A DNA stretch of 64,000 bases, taken from Streptomyces luteogriseus. Its GTDB lineage: Bacteria; Actinomycetota; Actinomycetes; Streptomycetales; Streptomycetaceae. The notes below the pieces were generated by a model, which saw only the letters and a program-made list of their open reading frames with translations, made no database searches and was not told the origin of the DNA. Each line of letters begins with the position of its first letter. Position 1 is the first letter of the stretch. The stretch is taken from contig NZ_JACHMS010000001.1 of NCBI RefSeq assembly GCF_014205055.1, positions 8,336,501 to 8,400,500 on the forward strand. Direction: 5' to 3'. Shown one piece after another: positions 34,488-44,773 of the stretch. The position numbers and the translations under genes are program-made.

Positions 34488-34925
34488 ATGACCGCATCCG
34501 GGAACCCGACCACAGCCGAGGAGCTGCGCGGCGCCGGCCTGAGGGTGACGGCCGCCCGCGTCGCGCTGCTCGAGGCCGTGCGGGACGGTGACCACCTCGG
34601 CGCCGAGTCGATCGCCTCCGAGGTGCGCGGCCGTGTGGGCCACATCTCCGTCCAGGCCGTCTACGAGGGGCTGCACGCACTCACCGCGGCGGGACTCATA
34701 CGCCGCCTCGACCCACCCGGCAGCCCGGCCCTCTACGAGGGGCGGGTCGGCGACAACCACCACCACCTCGTGTGCCGGTCGTGCGGAGCCGTCGCCGACG
34801 TCGACTGCGCGGTCGGTCACGCCCCCTGCCTGACCGCGTCCGACGACCGCGGCTTCGCCGTCGACGAGGCCGAGGTCATCTACTGGGGTCTGTGCCCCGC
34901 CTGCTCCACCGCCGGCAGTACCTGA
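34488..34925 (+). CDS. furA: FurA/CatR-type peroxide-sensing Fur repressor
   Basis: 145 residues. The winged helix is LRGAGLRVTAARVALLEAVRDGDHLGAESIASEVRGRVGHISVQAVYEGLHALTAAGLI-type, with the family RVTAAR start near 15. Metal-site residues: HHHLVCRSCG (about 85-94, regulatory His pair and first Cys pair) and GLCPACS near the C-terminus (second Cys pair for structural Zn). It should repress its own gene and katG and release DNA on oxidation, as FurA/FurS/CatR do. Directly upstream of katG on the same strand, with a repeat-rich 104-bp gap. Confidence 0.95.
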   Translation: MTASGNPTTAEELRGAGLRVTAARVALLEAVRDGDHLGAESIASEVRGRVGHISVQAVYEGLHALTAAGLIRRLDPPGSPALYEGRVGDNHHHLVCRSCGAVADVDCAVGHAPCLTASDDRGFAVDEAEVIYWGLCPACSTAGST

Positions 34926-34931
34926 GCACGT

Positions 34932-35011
34932 GATCCACCCGAGCGTTCCCGCGTACCCGATCCACCCGAGCGTTCCCGAGCACGTGATCCACCCGAGCAC
35001 CGTGATCCACC
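34932..35011. repeat. 27-bp tandem direct repeats between furA and katG
   Basis: GATCCACCC occurs at 34932, 34959, 34986 and 35003. The first three copies are spaced exactly 27 bp; the first two share GATCCACCCGAGCGTTCCCG and the third is cut after GATCCACCCGAGC, the fourth comes after 17 bp. CACGTG flanks two of the copies. The array fills most of the intergenic space and ends before the AAGGA ribosome site of katG. Confidence 0.9.
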
Positions 35012-35029
35012 CCGTCCGGAAGGATTTCC

Positions 35030-37249
<2,220 letters not shown>

Positions 37250-37267
37250 TCACCCCCGCATGACAGG

Positions 37268-37293
37268 ACGCCCGGGCCGGCAGGCCCGGGCGT
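37268..37293 (+). terminator. Terminator after katG
   Basis: Perfect 11-bp arms ACGCCCGGGCC (37268-37278) and GGCCCGGGCGT (37283-37293) with a 4-nt loop GGCA, 18 bp after the katG stop, then TTCC. Confidence 0.88.
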
Positions 37294-37414
37294 TCCCGCT
37301 GGTTGCCTGAGGGACCGTCAAGGACCGTTCAAGGTAAGAACATCACTTACCCAACTCTCGCCATGAAACGGCAAGGATCCCGGACGGCCGCGCATTCGGG
37401 CATACGTTCTGGCC

Positions 37415-38200
37415 GTGAACTCACATGCCACCTCCCACAGAGGCACCGGCCCCGAACCGCACCCCTTCGCCGGTGCACGGCCGACCACCGACGGCACCGC
37501 CCGCCGCACCCTGCTGCGCACCGCGCTGACCGGGGCCGCGACCCTCGGCGCGGGCCTCGGTGCCACCGGCACGGCCACCGCCGCCCCCACCACTCCCGGC
37601 CCCGCGGCGCCGCGACCCGGCACCCCGGACGAGGCCCTGAGGGAGCTGGCCGCGGGCAACCGCCGCTGGCGCACCTACCGGGAACGCCACCCGCACGAGA
37701 ACCCCGCCGTCCGGCGGACGCTGGCCACCTCCCAGCACCCCTTCGCGCTCGTGCTCGGCTGCATCGACTCGCGCGTGCCCCCGGAGCTGGTCTTCGACCA
37801 GGGCCTGGGGGACCTGATGACCGTGCGCACCGCCGGTGAGGTGCTGGACGAAGCCGTGCTCGGCAGCGTCGCCTACGGCGTCCTGGAACTCGCCATACCG
37901 CTGGTCGTCGTCCTCGGCCACCAGTCGTGCGGCGCGGTGCGGGCCGCCGTGGCGGCGGAGCAGTCGGGGGAGCGCCTGCCCGCCCACATGCAGTACCTGG
38001 TCGACCAGATAGGCCCGGCCATAGACCACGGCCAGGAGGGTGACGCCAGGATCGACGCGACCGTGAGCGCCAACGTCCGGCTCGTACGCTCCCGGCTGGC
38101 CGCGGAACCCGAACTCGCCGCCAGGATCGGCACCGGCAGGCTGGCGATCGTCGGTGCCCGCTACGAACTGACGACCCAGGCCGTGAACCGCCTCGCCTGA
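37415..38200 (+). CDS. Tat-exported beta-carbonic anhydrase
   Basis: 261 residues from the GTG at 37415. N-terminus: long n-region, twin-arginine motif ARRTLLRTALTGAATLG (about 29-45), cleavage near ATAAPTT. The mature part is a beta-class carbonic anhydrase: LRELAAGNRRW, Zn ligand Cys and Asp-Arg dyad in LGCIDSRVPPELVFDQGLGD (about 112), Zn ligands in VLGHQSCGAVRAAV (about 168-175). It should interconvert carbon dioxide and bicarbonate outside the membrane. Exported beta-CAs are less common than cytoplasmic ones. Stand-alone gene. Confidence 0.92.
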   Translation: MNSHATSHRGTGPEPHPFAGARPTTDGTARRTLLRTALTGAATLGAGLGATGTATAAPTTPGPAAPRPGTPDEALRELAAGNRRWRTYRERHPHENPAVRRTLATSQHPFALVLGCIDSRVPPELVFDQGLGDLMTVRTAGEVLDEAVLGSVAYGVLELAIPLVVVLGHQSCGAVRAAVAAEQSGERLPAHMQYLVDQIGPAIDHGQEGDARIDATVSANVRLVRSRLAAEPELAARIGTGRLAIVGARYELTTQAVNRLA

Positions 38201-38206
38201 GACCCC

Positions 38207-38239
38207 GCCCGGTCCGCCGCACGCGGCAGCGGACCGGGC
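38207..38239. terminator. Hairpin between carbonic anhydrase and six-hairpin enzyme genes
   Basis: Perfect 11-bp arms GCCCGGTCCGC (38207-38217) and GCGGACCGGGC (38229-38239) with an 11-nt loop between the ends of two convergent genes. Confidence 0.8.
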
Positions 38240-38246
38240 CATCCCG

Positions 38247-39638
38247 TCACACCCGGAGCGGATTGAAGCGGGCCGCGGCCATCAAGTACCAGGCGGTCGC
38301 CCCGGTGTGCCGGTAGGGGTAATAGCCGAAGCCGAACCCCGTGTCCAGCGGACTGCTCGCGGACACCACCCCGCTGCGCTCGGGCAGTGCCTTGCCTCCG
38401 ACGGTCTGTGTGCCGCCCAGCAGGGCCTGGGCCTGCTCGATCGAGGCGAGCAGTCGCCGTGCGCGTGTCTCGTCACCGCGGGCCCCGCGGTCGCGCAGGG
38501 CGAGCGCGAGATGTGCCGTCCCCTCGAACCACACGCCGTTGCGGTCGGGCTTGGGCTGGCCGTCGGCGATCGGCGCGTCCTCGTTCGCGAGCAGGCTCAC
38601 CGAGCTGAACGTGACGCCTTCGTACGACTGCCCCGCGGGCACCGTACTGTTGGTGCGCCCGGAGTGATCCAGGACGGCCAGCTCCGTCACCGCCCAGTCC
38701 AGGGAGCGGGAGTGGCGGCGTGACTCCAGCGCGAGGTGCGTCCAGGTCTGCGTGTCTTCGGGAATCGGGGACTTGTTGACCGTCACGCCGTCGTTCGTGC
38801 CGGTGTGGAAGAAGCCCCCCGACGGCTCCCACATCCGCTTCACGAACGCCTCGGCCCGGGCTCGCCGCTCCCGCCACACCCGGTCGCCGGTGAGCAGGGC
38901 GAGCCGCCCGAAAAGACAGACCAGGTCGGTGTTGTGCTCGGTCGAGGTGAACGGCAGCCTCTGGTTCGCCCCGTCGACCCCGAACTTGTAGCCGCCGAGC
39001 GGCTCGTCGGTCCGGCCGGTCCGCTCGATCCACGCGCCGATCCGGACAGCCCCGGTGAGGAAGCGGCGCGCCCCGGTGCGGCGGGCGAGGGCGCTGAGCG
39101 CGATGCCCGCCCAGGCCATGTCGCCCACGGCCGTGCCGGTGAAGCCGAACTGGGTCCCGACGTTGGCGGTGCCGTCCGCCCGTACGAAGCCGTCGGGCTG
39201 GAGCGAGCCGTCGTAGAAGGTGTACGGCCCGGTGTTGTAGGCCTGCCGGAGCCTGCCGTCGTCGTGGGTGGGGTCGTGGTCCTGGGCGTAGAGCAGGGCG
39301 TCGCCCAGGGCCTTGGCCCGGGCCAGACCGGCCGGGGTCCGGGCCGCGAGGTGGGCCAGGATCGCGAGGGCGTTGTCATAGGTGAACGCGGTGCTGAACA
39401 GTCCGGCCTGGTCGGTGTAGCTCTGTGTCAGGCGGATGCGGCCCTGGTCGGGGTAGGCGTCCATGGCGGCGGCGAGGAAGGCGTGCCCCCGGGCCGGGCC
39501 CGAGGAGGGGCGCGCACCGGCGGAGCCGGCTGCGAGGGCCTGGCCCGTGCCTGCGGCGGTGAGCGCCGCGGCACTGATGCCGAGTCCGGCACCGATGAGC
39601 GAACGCCGGCTGAGGGCCGGGCCTTGTCTGCCAGTCAT
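38247..39638 (-). CDS. Tat-exported six-hairpin glycosidase-like protein
   Basis: 463 residues. Twin-arginine signal LSRRSLIGAGLGISAAALTAAG (about 9-30), cleavage near QALAAGS. The rest looks like an (alpha/alpha)6 barrel: FLAAAMDAYPDQGRIRL, TAFTYDNALAILAHLAAR, NTGPYTFYDGSLQPDG, GFTGTAVGDMAWAGIALSALA, STEHNTDLVCLFGRLALLTGD, WFEGTAHLALALRDRG and FGYYPYRHTGATAWYLMAA. Acid residues in YDNA, EHNTD and FEGTAH fit a catalytic site, but I cannot place it in a GH family. The start codon lies 10 bp from a LacI-type operator shared with the GH64 gene at 50085, which links it to beta-1,3-glucan or a related polymer. Confidence 0.8.
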   Translation of the reverse strand: MTGRQGPALSRRSLIGAGLGISAAALTAAGTGQALAAGSAGARPSSGPARGHAFLAAAMDAYPDQGRIRLTQSYTDQAGLFSTAFTYDNALAILAHLAARTPAGLARAKALGDALLYAQDHDPTHDDGRLRQAYNTGPYTFYDGSLQPDGFVRADGTANVGTQFGFTGTAVGDMAWAGIALSALARRTGARRFLTGAVRIGAWIERTGRTDEPLGGYKFGVDGANQRLPFTSTEHNTDLVCLFGRLALLTGDRVWRERRARAEAFVKRMWEPSGGFFHTGTNDGVTVNKSPIPEDTQTWTHLALESRRHSRSLDWAVTELAVLDHSGRTNSTVPAGQSYEGVTFSSVSLLANEDAPIADGQPKPDRNGVWFEGTAHLALALRDRGARGDETRARRLLASIEQAQALLGGTQTVGGKALPERSGVVSASSPLDTGFGFGYYPYRHTGATAWYLMAAARFNPLRV

Positions 39639-39647
39639 GGATCTCCC

Positions 39648-39663
39648 TTGAGAGCGCTCTCAA
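39648..39663. promoter_or_regulatory. LacI-family operator TTGAGAGCGCTCTCAA
   Basis: Perfect 16-bp palindrome, 9 bp before the start codon of the six-hairpin enzyme gene and overlapping its AAGGGA ribosome site. The core TGAGAGCGCTCTCA has the central CG step and symmetry of actinobacterial LacI-family boxes (CebR: TGGGAGCGCTCCCA). The same 14-bp core occurs at 50037-50050. Confidence 0.88.
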
Positions 39664-39754
39664 TCAGTGGCCGCTCATTGTGCTGGCGCTCCGGGGTGGG
39701 GTCAACGCTCCGGTCGAAAGGGAGAGTTGCCGGGGAAGGTGAACGAGGAATGGA

Positions 39755-41473
39755 TCACTGGCAGACGATCTCGTCACGCGGCGTGTAGTGCGTGCGGTAC
39801 GGCTCCCGCTTCACTTCCCGGCCGTCCTCGTAGAACACCCGCTCCACGGTGACGTCGAACCCTTCGAGCGGCGTCTGCGGCACGCACTCCTTGTCGTCGC
39901 TCACCTTCTTCCCCGGCTTCGTCACGTTCTCGCGCGGACCCGTGACCGACTTGATCTCGTCGTACCTGCGGGTGCCGAGGAAGGAGACGGTGACGGAGGT
40001 GTCCGTGGACTCGGCCTGGATGTAGATCGCCTTGCCGGAGTCGTTGGTGAACCGCAGGTCCAGACTGCCCCAGGCGACCGTCGCCTCGCGGCCCTCCGGG
40101 TAGCGCTCGATGTAGAACGAGTGCGCCCCGTGCTCCACGGGCTTGACCCCGGCGAAGAACAGCGCGTTGTACAGGGTCGTCGCCACGGACGAGACGCCAC
40201 CGCCGGACGCCTTCTGGAACTTGTCGTCGAGGATGATGATGCCGTCCATGAAGCCGTTGGCCTCGGTGCGCTCACCGACGGTCCGGTTGAAGCTCCAGGT
40301 CTCGCCCGGATCCACGACGGAGCCGTTGATGAGTTCCACGGCCCGGCCGATGTTCTTCGTGCGGTACTCGGCCGGTTCGAAGTTGACGGTGAAGGAGGAC
40401 ATCTTCTCCGTCAGCCCCAGCTCCGCGGCGTTCTCGCGGGTCACCTCCGGCTGGGTCCGGCGCACCTCCACCTCGCCGCCGCGGTCGGCGCCCGACTTGG
40501 TGAGCAGCGGCAGCACGGCCTTGCGGAGCGCCTTGTCACTGACCGTCTGTCCCACCGTGGCGTCCTCGATCACCACGGCCTTGTCGCCTTCCGGCCGCAG
40601 CTTCGCGTTCTCGGCGGTCGTGGTGATGTCGTCCAGCGGGCCGGCCACGGCGGCTTCGGTGCGCAGGCCCTTCGCGTCGAGCTCCGGTCTCAGTGCGCCG
40701 CTGCCGTCCGGCCGCATGGTCAGATGATCGCCCAGGGCCTCCTGGCCGACCGTGAACCGCTTGCCGGCGGCGGTGAGCGTGACGGGGCCCGACATGGCCG
40801 GCTCCGCGAAGCCGCGCACCGCCTGCCGCACCTGGTCGGCGGTGACCTTCGGCCGGGTCTGACGGGTGGGCAGGGGAGCGGCGGTCCCGGTGCGGCCGCG
40901 CAGGAAGGAGTCGCGCAGGGGCCCGACCGCGGCGTTCACGTCCAGCGCGTACCCCGTCCGCGGTGCGACGGTCTTCACATGCCCGTCGTCGAACGCGACG
41001 GCGCCGTCCCTGACCTTCTGGTCGAGCCCTTTCGCCAGCTCTCCCAGGGCGGCGCGGGCCTTGCCCTCGTCGAGGTCGACGACGGGTTCGATGTCGCCGC
41101 CCGAGCGGAAGAGTCCGCCGAACACGCTGAGCGGATCGGCGCCGGTGCGCGCGGCGCGGTCGACGGTCTCCTGGACGTCGTAGGAGAGGCCCGCGCGCTG
41201 CGGATCGACGCTGCCGGTGCGGTCACCGACCTTCACGGGCAGCTCCCGGGCGCCGGCCGCCCCGAGCTCCCGTTCCAGCTTCCGCACCGCCTCCGCGCGG
41301 CTCAGCCCCCCGATCTCCACCCCGCGCACGGTCGTACCGGAGTCGATGTGGCCGCCCGTGAGGACCAGCCCGGCGAGATACAGACCGCCCACCCCCACGG
41401 CCAGCGCGCCGCCGGCCAGGGCGAGGGGCGGGAGGGAGGTGATGCGCGGGACGGAGGCTGTACGGGGGCGCAT
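39755..41473 (-). CDS. VanW family protein with peptidoglycan-binding-like domains
   Basis: 572 residues from the ATG at 41473 (AGGAG upstream). One N-terminal membrane anchor (about 18-40: PLALAGGALAVGVGGLYLAGLVL). Two YoaR/PG_binding_4-like domains follow (about 45-165 and 165-330, each with GxYxxD-type and LPTRQTRPKVTADQV patterns). The VanW domain is at about 355-495: NIGRAVELINGSVVDPGETWSFNRTVGERT, GGGVSSVATTLYNALFFAG, AHSFYIERYPEGREATV. The C-terminus is a short G5-like tail. It faces the cell wall; VanW is associated with vancomycin-resistance loci but its reaction is unknown. Not next to van genes here. Confidence 0.92.
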   Translation of the reverse strand: MRPRTASVPRITSLPPLALAGGALAVGVGGLYLAGLVLTGGHIDSGTTVRGVEIGGLSRAEAVRKLERELGAAGARELPVKVGDRTGSVDPQRAGLSYDVQETVDRAARTGADPLSVFGGLFRSGGDIEPVVDLDEGKARAALGELAKGLDQKVRDGAVAFDDGHVKTVAPRTGYALDVNAAVGPLRDSFLRGRTGTAAPLPTRQTRPKVTADQVRQAVRGFAEPAMSGPVTLTAAGKRFTVGQEALGDHLTMRPDGSGALRPELDAKGLRTEAAVAGPLDDITTTAENAKLRPEGDKAVVIEDATVGQTVSDKALRKAVLPLLTKSGADRGGEVEVRRTQPEVTRENAAELGLTEKMSSFTVNFEPAEYRTKNIGRAVELINGSVVDPGETWSFNRTVGERTEANGFMDGIIILDDKFQKASGGGVSSVATTLYNALFFAGVKPVEHGAHSFYIERYPEGREATVAWGSLDLRFTNDSGKAIYIQAESTDTSVTVSFLGTRRYDEIKSVTGPRENVTKPGKKVSDDKECVPQTPLEGFDVTVERVFYEDGREVKREPYRTHYTPRDEIVCQ

Positions 41474-41690
41474 GGGTCTCCTGAGGATCGATACGAGGGT
41501 GCACCCGTGACGCGACGCTGCTGCGGGCAAACACATCCAGCTATCCACACATCGGGGGCAAACCGATATGGCCCAGACCACTTATGTCCGAGATCATTCC
41601 GGAATCGGCGAAACCGGCCCTCCCGCCGGACCCGGCCACAGAGTGGTAACGGCGAACAACGAACGGGGCGTTGACACGGTCTAGGCCACC

Positions 41691-42956
41691 ATGAAGATCT
41701 CTTTCCTGATTCACAACGCCTACGGGATCGGAGGCACGATCACCACCACGTTCAACCTGGCCGGAGCCCTGGCCGAGCGGCACGACGTGGAGGTCGTCTC
41801 CGCCTTACGGCACCGCGAGCACCCCAACCTCGTGCTCGATCCGCGGGTGCGGCTGCGGGCCCTGGTGGATCTGCGCAAAGAGGCGGATCATCCGCTGCAC
41901 CAGAGACCGGCGAAGGTGTTCCCGCCCGCCGAGTACCGCCACCACCAGTACAGCGAGCTGACCGACCAGCGCATCGGGGAGTGCCTCGCGGCGCTCGACG
42001 CCGACGTCGTCATCGGCACCCGCCCGGGCCTCAACGTGCACATCGCCCGCCAGGCCCCGCAGCACGTGCTGCGCGTCGGCCAGGAGCACCTCACGCTCGA
42101 CAACCACTCGCCGCGGCTGCGCACGGCCCTGCGCCGCGCCTACCGCCGCCTCGACGTGATCACCACCGTGACGGAGGCGGACGCCGCCGCCTACCGGCGC
42201 ACGATGTGGCTGCCCGGCGTCCATGTGGAGGCCCTCCCCAACAGCGTTCCCGACCCCGCCCTGCCGCCCGCCGACAGCACCGCCAAGGTGGTGATCGCCG
42301 CGGGCCGGCTGGTCCCGGTCAAGCGCTACGACCTCCTGATCGAGGCGTTCGCCCCGGTCGCCGCCGTGCACCCGGACTGGCAGCTGCGCATCTACGGCAA
42401 GGGCGAGGAACAGCCCAGGCTGCGGGAGCTCATCGAGCGGCTCGGGCTGTGGAACAACGTGTTCCTGATGGGGGCCGCCACCCCCATGGAGGCCGAATGG
42501 GCCAAGGGCTCGATCGGTGCCGCCGCGTCCAACTTCGAACCGTTCGGCATGACCATCGTCGAGGCCATGCGCTGCGGACTCCCCGTCGTCAGCACCGACT
42601 GCCCCTACGGCCCCGGCGAGATCATCCAGGACGGGACCGACGGCCGGCTCGTACCGGTCGGGGACCGTGACGCGCTCGCCGCCGCCCTGCTGGAACTCGT
42701 CGGCGACGACGAGCGCCGCCGCCGCATGAGCCGAGCCGCCCTGGACAACGCGCGCCGCTTCGCCCCCGGCCCCGTGGTCGCCCAGGCCGAACGTCTCCTG
42801 GAGACGGCAGCCGCGGCCAGGGACACGCCCCGCCGCGCCACCCCGCGGGGCCACGGCACCCGGAGCGCCCTGGCCGGCCGGGGCCACGCCGTCCGCGACG
42901 CCGCCCACGCCGCCGCCTCCGGCGTACTGCGATCGATACGGAAGGGACGCCGATGA
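41691..42956 (+). CDS. GT4-family glycosyltransferase
   Basis: 421 residues. N-terminal Rossmann half: ISFLIHNAYGIGGTITTTFNLAGALAERHDVEVVSAL. Donor half: VVIAAGRLVPVKRYDLLIEAFA and LRIYGKGEEQPRLRELIERLGLWNNVFLMG, then the EX7E motif in EPFGMTIVEAMRCGLPVVSTDC (about 282-303) and GPGEIIQDGTDGRLV. This is a retaining GT-B enzyme acting on a nucleotide-sugar donor, likely in cell-wall polymer or glycoconjugate synthesis. The C-terminal 50 residues are Arg/Ala-rich. It overlaps the next gene by ATGA. No clear ribosome site precedes the ATG. Confidence 0.93.
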   Translation: MKISFLIHNAYGIGGTITTTFNLAGALAERHDVEVVSALRHREHPNLVLDPRVRLRALVDLRKEADHPLHQRPAKVFPPAEYRHHQYSELTDQRIGECLAALDADVVIGTRPGLNVHIARQAPQHVLRVGQEHLTLDNHSPRLRTALRRAYRRLDVITTVTEADAAAYRRTMWLPGVHVEALPNSVPDPALPPADSTAKVVIAAGRLVPVKRYDLLIEAFAPVAAVHPDWQLRIYGKGEEQPRLRELIERLGLWNNVFLMGAATPMEAEWAKGSIGAAASNFEPFGMTIVEAMRCGLPVVSTDCPYGPGEIIQDGTDGRLVPVGDRDALAAALLELVGDDERRRRMSRAALDNARRFAPGPVVAQAERLLETAAAARDTPRRATPRGHGTRSALAGRGHAVRDAAHAAASGVLRSIRKGRR

Positions 42957-43843
42957 GCACGCCGGAGGACGAGATGACCAGTACACACGAGCGCACGGCT
43001 GCCGGAACGCCCAAGGGCACGGTGACGAGCTCGCGGAACGACACCCGCGACACCCACCCGCGCGCCCACTGCGCGATCGACACGGACGGCCGGATCACCT
43101 TCCGCCTCCCGCCCGCCACCACCCCCCACCCTCGGCTGCTGCTGCGCCTGCGCCCCAAGAAGGGCCGTCCCGAGACGACCCCGCACGTCCTCGACCTGGA
43201 GTCCGACCGGGCCGACGGCCACCGGCACGCTGTCCTGGAACCGCTCCCGGTCCTCGACGAGGGCCGCTGGGACGTGTACCTGCTGCCGGAACCCGGAGCC
43301 GAACGTCTGCGGGTGCGCCCCGGCCTGCGGGACCTGCGCACCCTCGTCGACGGTCACCTGCGCGAGCGCCCCTCGCCGGTCGCGGTCAGGATCCCGTACG
43401 CCACCAGGGACGGCTTCCTCGCCCTGAGGGCATGGCGGCGCACCGCCCACGCCGAGACGCGCGCCATCGGCGTCGAGGACCGGGCCCTGACGGTCACGGC
43501 ACGCCTGCACGGCGCCGAGCTCGACGAGGACGCCACCGTGCGGCTGCGCCTGCGAGGCACCGACACCGTGCGAATCCTGCGCCCCCGGGCCGACGACGAC
43601 GGCAGGGGCTTCTCCTTCACGGCCGGCCCCGGGGACCTGACGGCGGACGGCGGGGGAGCGGGCCGGATCTGGGACGTCTTCGTCCGTCCCGTCGCCGGGG
43701 CACAGCCGATCAGGGTCGCCCGGCTGCTCGACGACGTGGCGGACCGCAAGCACGTGCACGTCTACCCGGCGATCGAGGCGGACGGATCCACATTCCGCCC
43801 CTACTACACCGTCGACAACGACCTCGCGATTGAGGTGACGTAA
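42953..43843 (+). CDS. Beta-sandwich-rich protein coupled to the glycosyltransferase
   Basis: 296 residues, ATGA overlap with the glycosyltransferase; a second in-frame ATG lies 7 codons in. The first 40 residues are Thr/Arg-rich and disordered-looking. Then two repeated beta-rich units: GRITFRLPPATTPHPRLLLRLRPKKG with HAVLEPLPVLDEGRWDVYLLPE, and ALTVTARLHGAELDEDATVRLRLRGTDTVRILRP with GRIWDVFVRPVAGAQPIRVARLLDDVADR. Ends with IEADGSTFRPYYTVDNDLAIEV. Similar proteins follow glycosyltransferases in Streptomyces, often annotated as transferase or hypothetical. Two Ig-like folds are likely; no enzyme motif is visible. Confidence 0.75.
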   Translation: MSTPEDEMTSTHERTAAGTPKGTVTSSRNDTRDTHPRAHCAIDTDGRITFRLPPATTPHPRLLLRLRPKKGRPETTPHVLDLESDRADGHRHAVLEPLPVLDEGRWDVYLLPEPGAERLRVRPGLRDLRTLVDGHLRERPSPVAVRIPYATRDGFLALRAWRRTAHAETRAIGVEDRALTVTARLHGAELDEDATVRLRLRGTDTVRILRPRADDDGRGFSFTAGPGDLTADGGGAGRIWDVFVRPVAGAQPIRVARLLDDVADRKHVHVYPAIEADGSTFRPYYTVDNDLAIEVT

Positions 43844-44033
43844 GACCGATTCGCCGAAATGCCCGAAATGAAAATTCCGGGAGTTTCGGATGGTCGTTCC
43901 GGTGGTGCGCCGCTACAGCCATGTGTGGATTCTGTGCAAAGCGGCGGCATAAAGGGTCACCGGCTCGTTCTCAACAGCCGCAAATCGGGAGGGGACTTGC
44001 GGCTATAACCAAACTCAAGTACCTAGATGAATC

Positions 44034-44693
44034 ATGAACCTGTTCAACCGCGTGGTGCCGTCCCGCCGGCAGGCACCGCTCCCCCCACAGCGCCCCCACG
44101 GCGCACCGGCATCCTCCACTGCCGTGCTGCCGGACCCCAACCTGGCCGACCTGTCCGGCGAATGGGTCGTCGACCCCGCGCACAGCAGGATCGGCTTCTC
44201 CGTCCGGCACGCCATGGTGACCACCGTGCGCGGTTGTTTCCTGGAGTACGAAAGCCGCCTCTACTTCGACGCGCACGACCCCGCACGGTCACGGGCCGAC
44301 ATCACTCTGTTCACCGCCAGCGTCGACACCGGGGTGGAACAACGCGACGCCCACTTGGTCGGCCGTGACTTCCTCGACGCCGCCGCCTATCCGCGGATGC
44401 GCTTCACGAGCACGGCGGTGGAGCAGAAGGGCGCCGACCTGTTCAGCATGTCGGGCGAGCTGACCATCAAAGGCGTCTCCCGCCCCGTGGTACTCGACAT
44501 GACCTACATCGGTAATGTCACCGACCCGTTCGGCTATGACCGGGTCGGCTTCGACGGCACCACCACCATCAACCGGTCGGACTGGGGCCTGACGTACAAC
44601 AGCAGGCTCGCCGAGGGCGGTGCGATGGTCAGCGAGAAGGTGCGCCTGCAGCTCGACATCGCTGCCATCCGCACGCCACCGTCGGGCGGCTGA
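44034..44693 (+). CDS. YceI family lipid-binding protein
   Basis: 219 residues from the ATG at 44034. N-terminal 35 residues are not a Sec signal, so it is probably cytoplasmic. The YceI barrel: LSGEWVVDPAHSRIGFSVRHAMVTTVRGCF (about 39-68), ADITLFTASVDTGVEQRDAHLVGRDFLDAAAYPRMRFTST, MSGELTIKGVSRPVVLDMTY and DWGLTYNSRLAEGGAMVSEKVRLQLDIAAI. YceI proteins bind polyisoprenoids in an eight-stranded barrel. Stand-alone gene with a hairpin after it. Confidence 0.95.
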   Translation: MNLFNRVVPSRRQAPLPPQRPHGAPASSTAVLPDPNLADLSGEWVVDPAHSRIGFSVRHAMVTTVRGCFLEYESRLYFDAHDPARSRADITLFTASVDTGVEQRDAHLVGRDFLDAAAYPRMRFTSTAVEQKGADLFSMSGELTIKGVSRPVVLDMTYIGNVTDPFGYDRVGFDGTTTINRSDWGLTYNSRLAEGGAMVSEKVRLQLDIAAIRTPPSGG

Positions 44694-44727
44694 CCGCCCC
44701 AGGGCGTTTCACGACCCCGGCGTCGGG

Positions 44728-44755
44728 CCCGGCCACGACCCTGTACGTGGCCGGG
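44728..44755 (+). terminator. Hairpin after the YceI gene
   Basis: Perfect 10-bp arms CCCGGCCACG (44728-44737) and CGTGGCCGGG (44746-44755) with an 8-nt loop, between convergent YceI and MASE1 genes. Confidence 0.7.
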
Positions 44756-44773
44756 GCACCCTTCTCCGGGCCG

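Noticed and set aside
34932..35011. CRISPR array
   Set aside because: Repeats are 27 bp with almost no spacer, only three to four copies, no leader and no cas genes.
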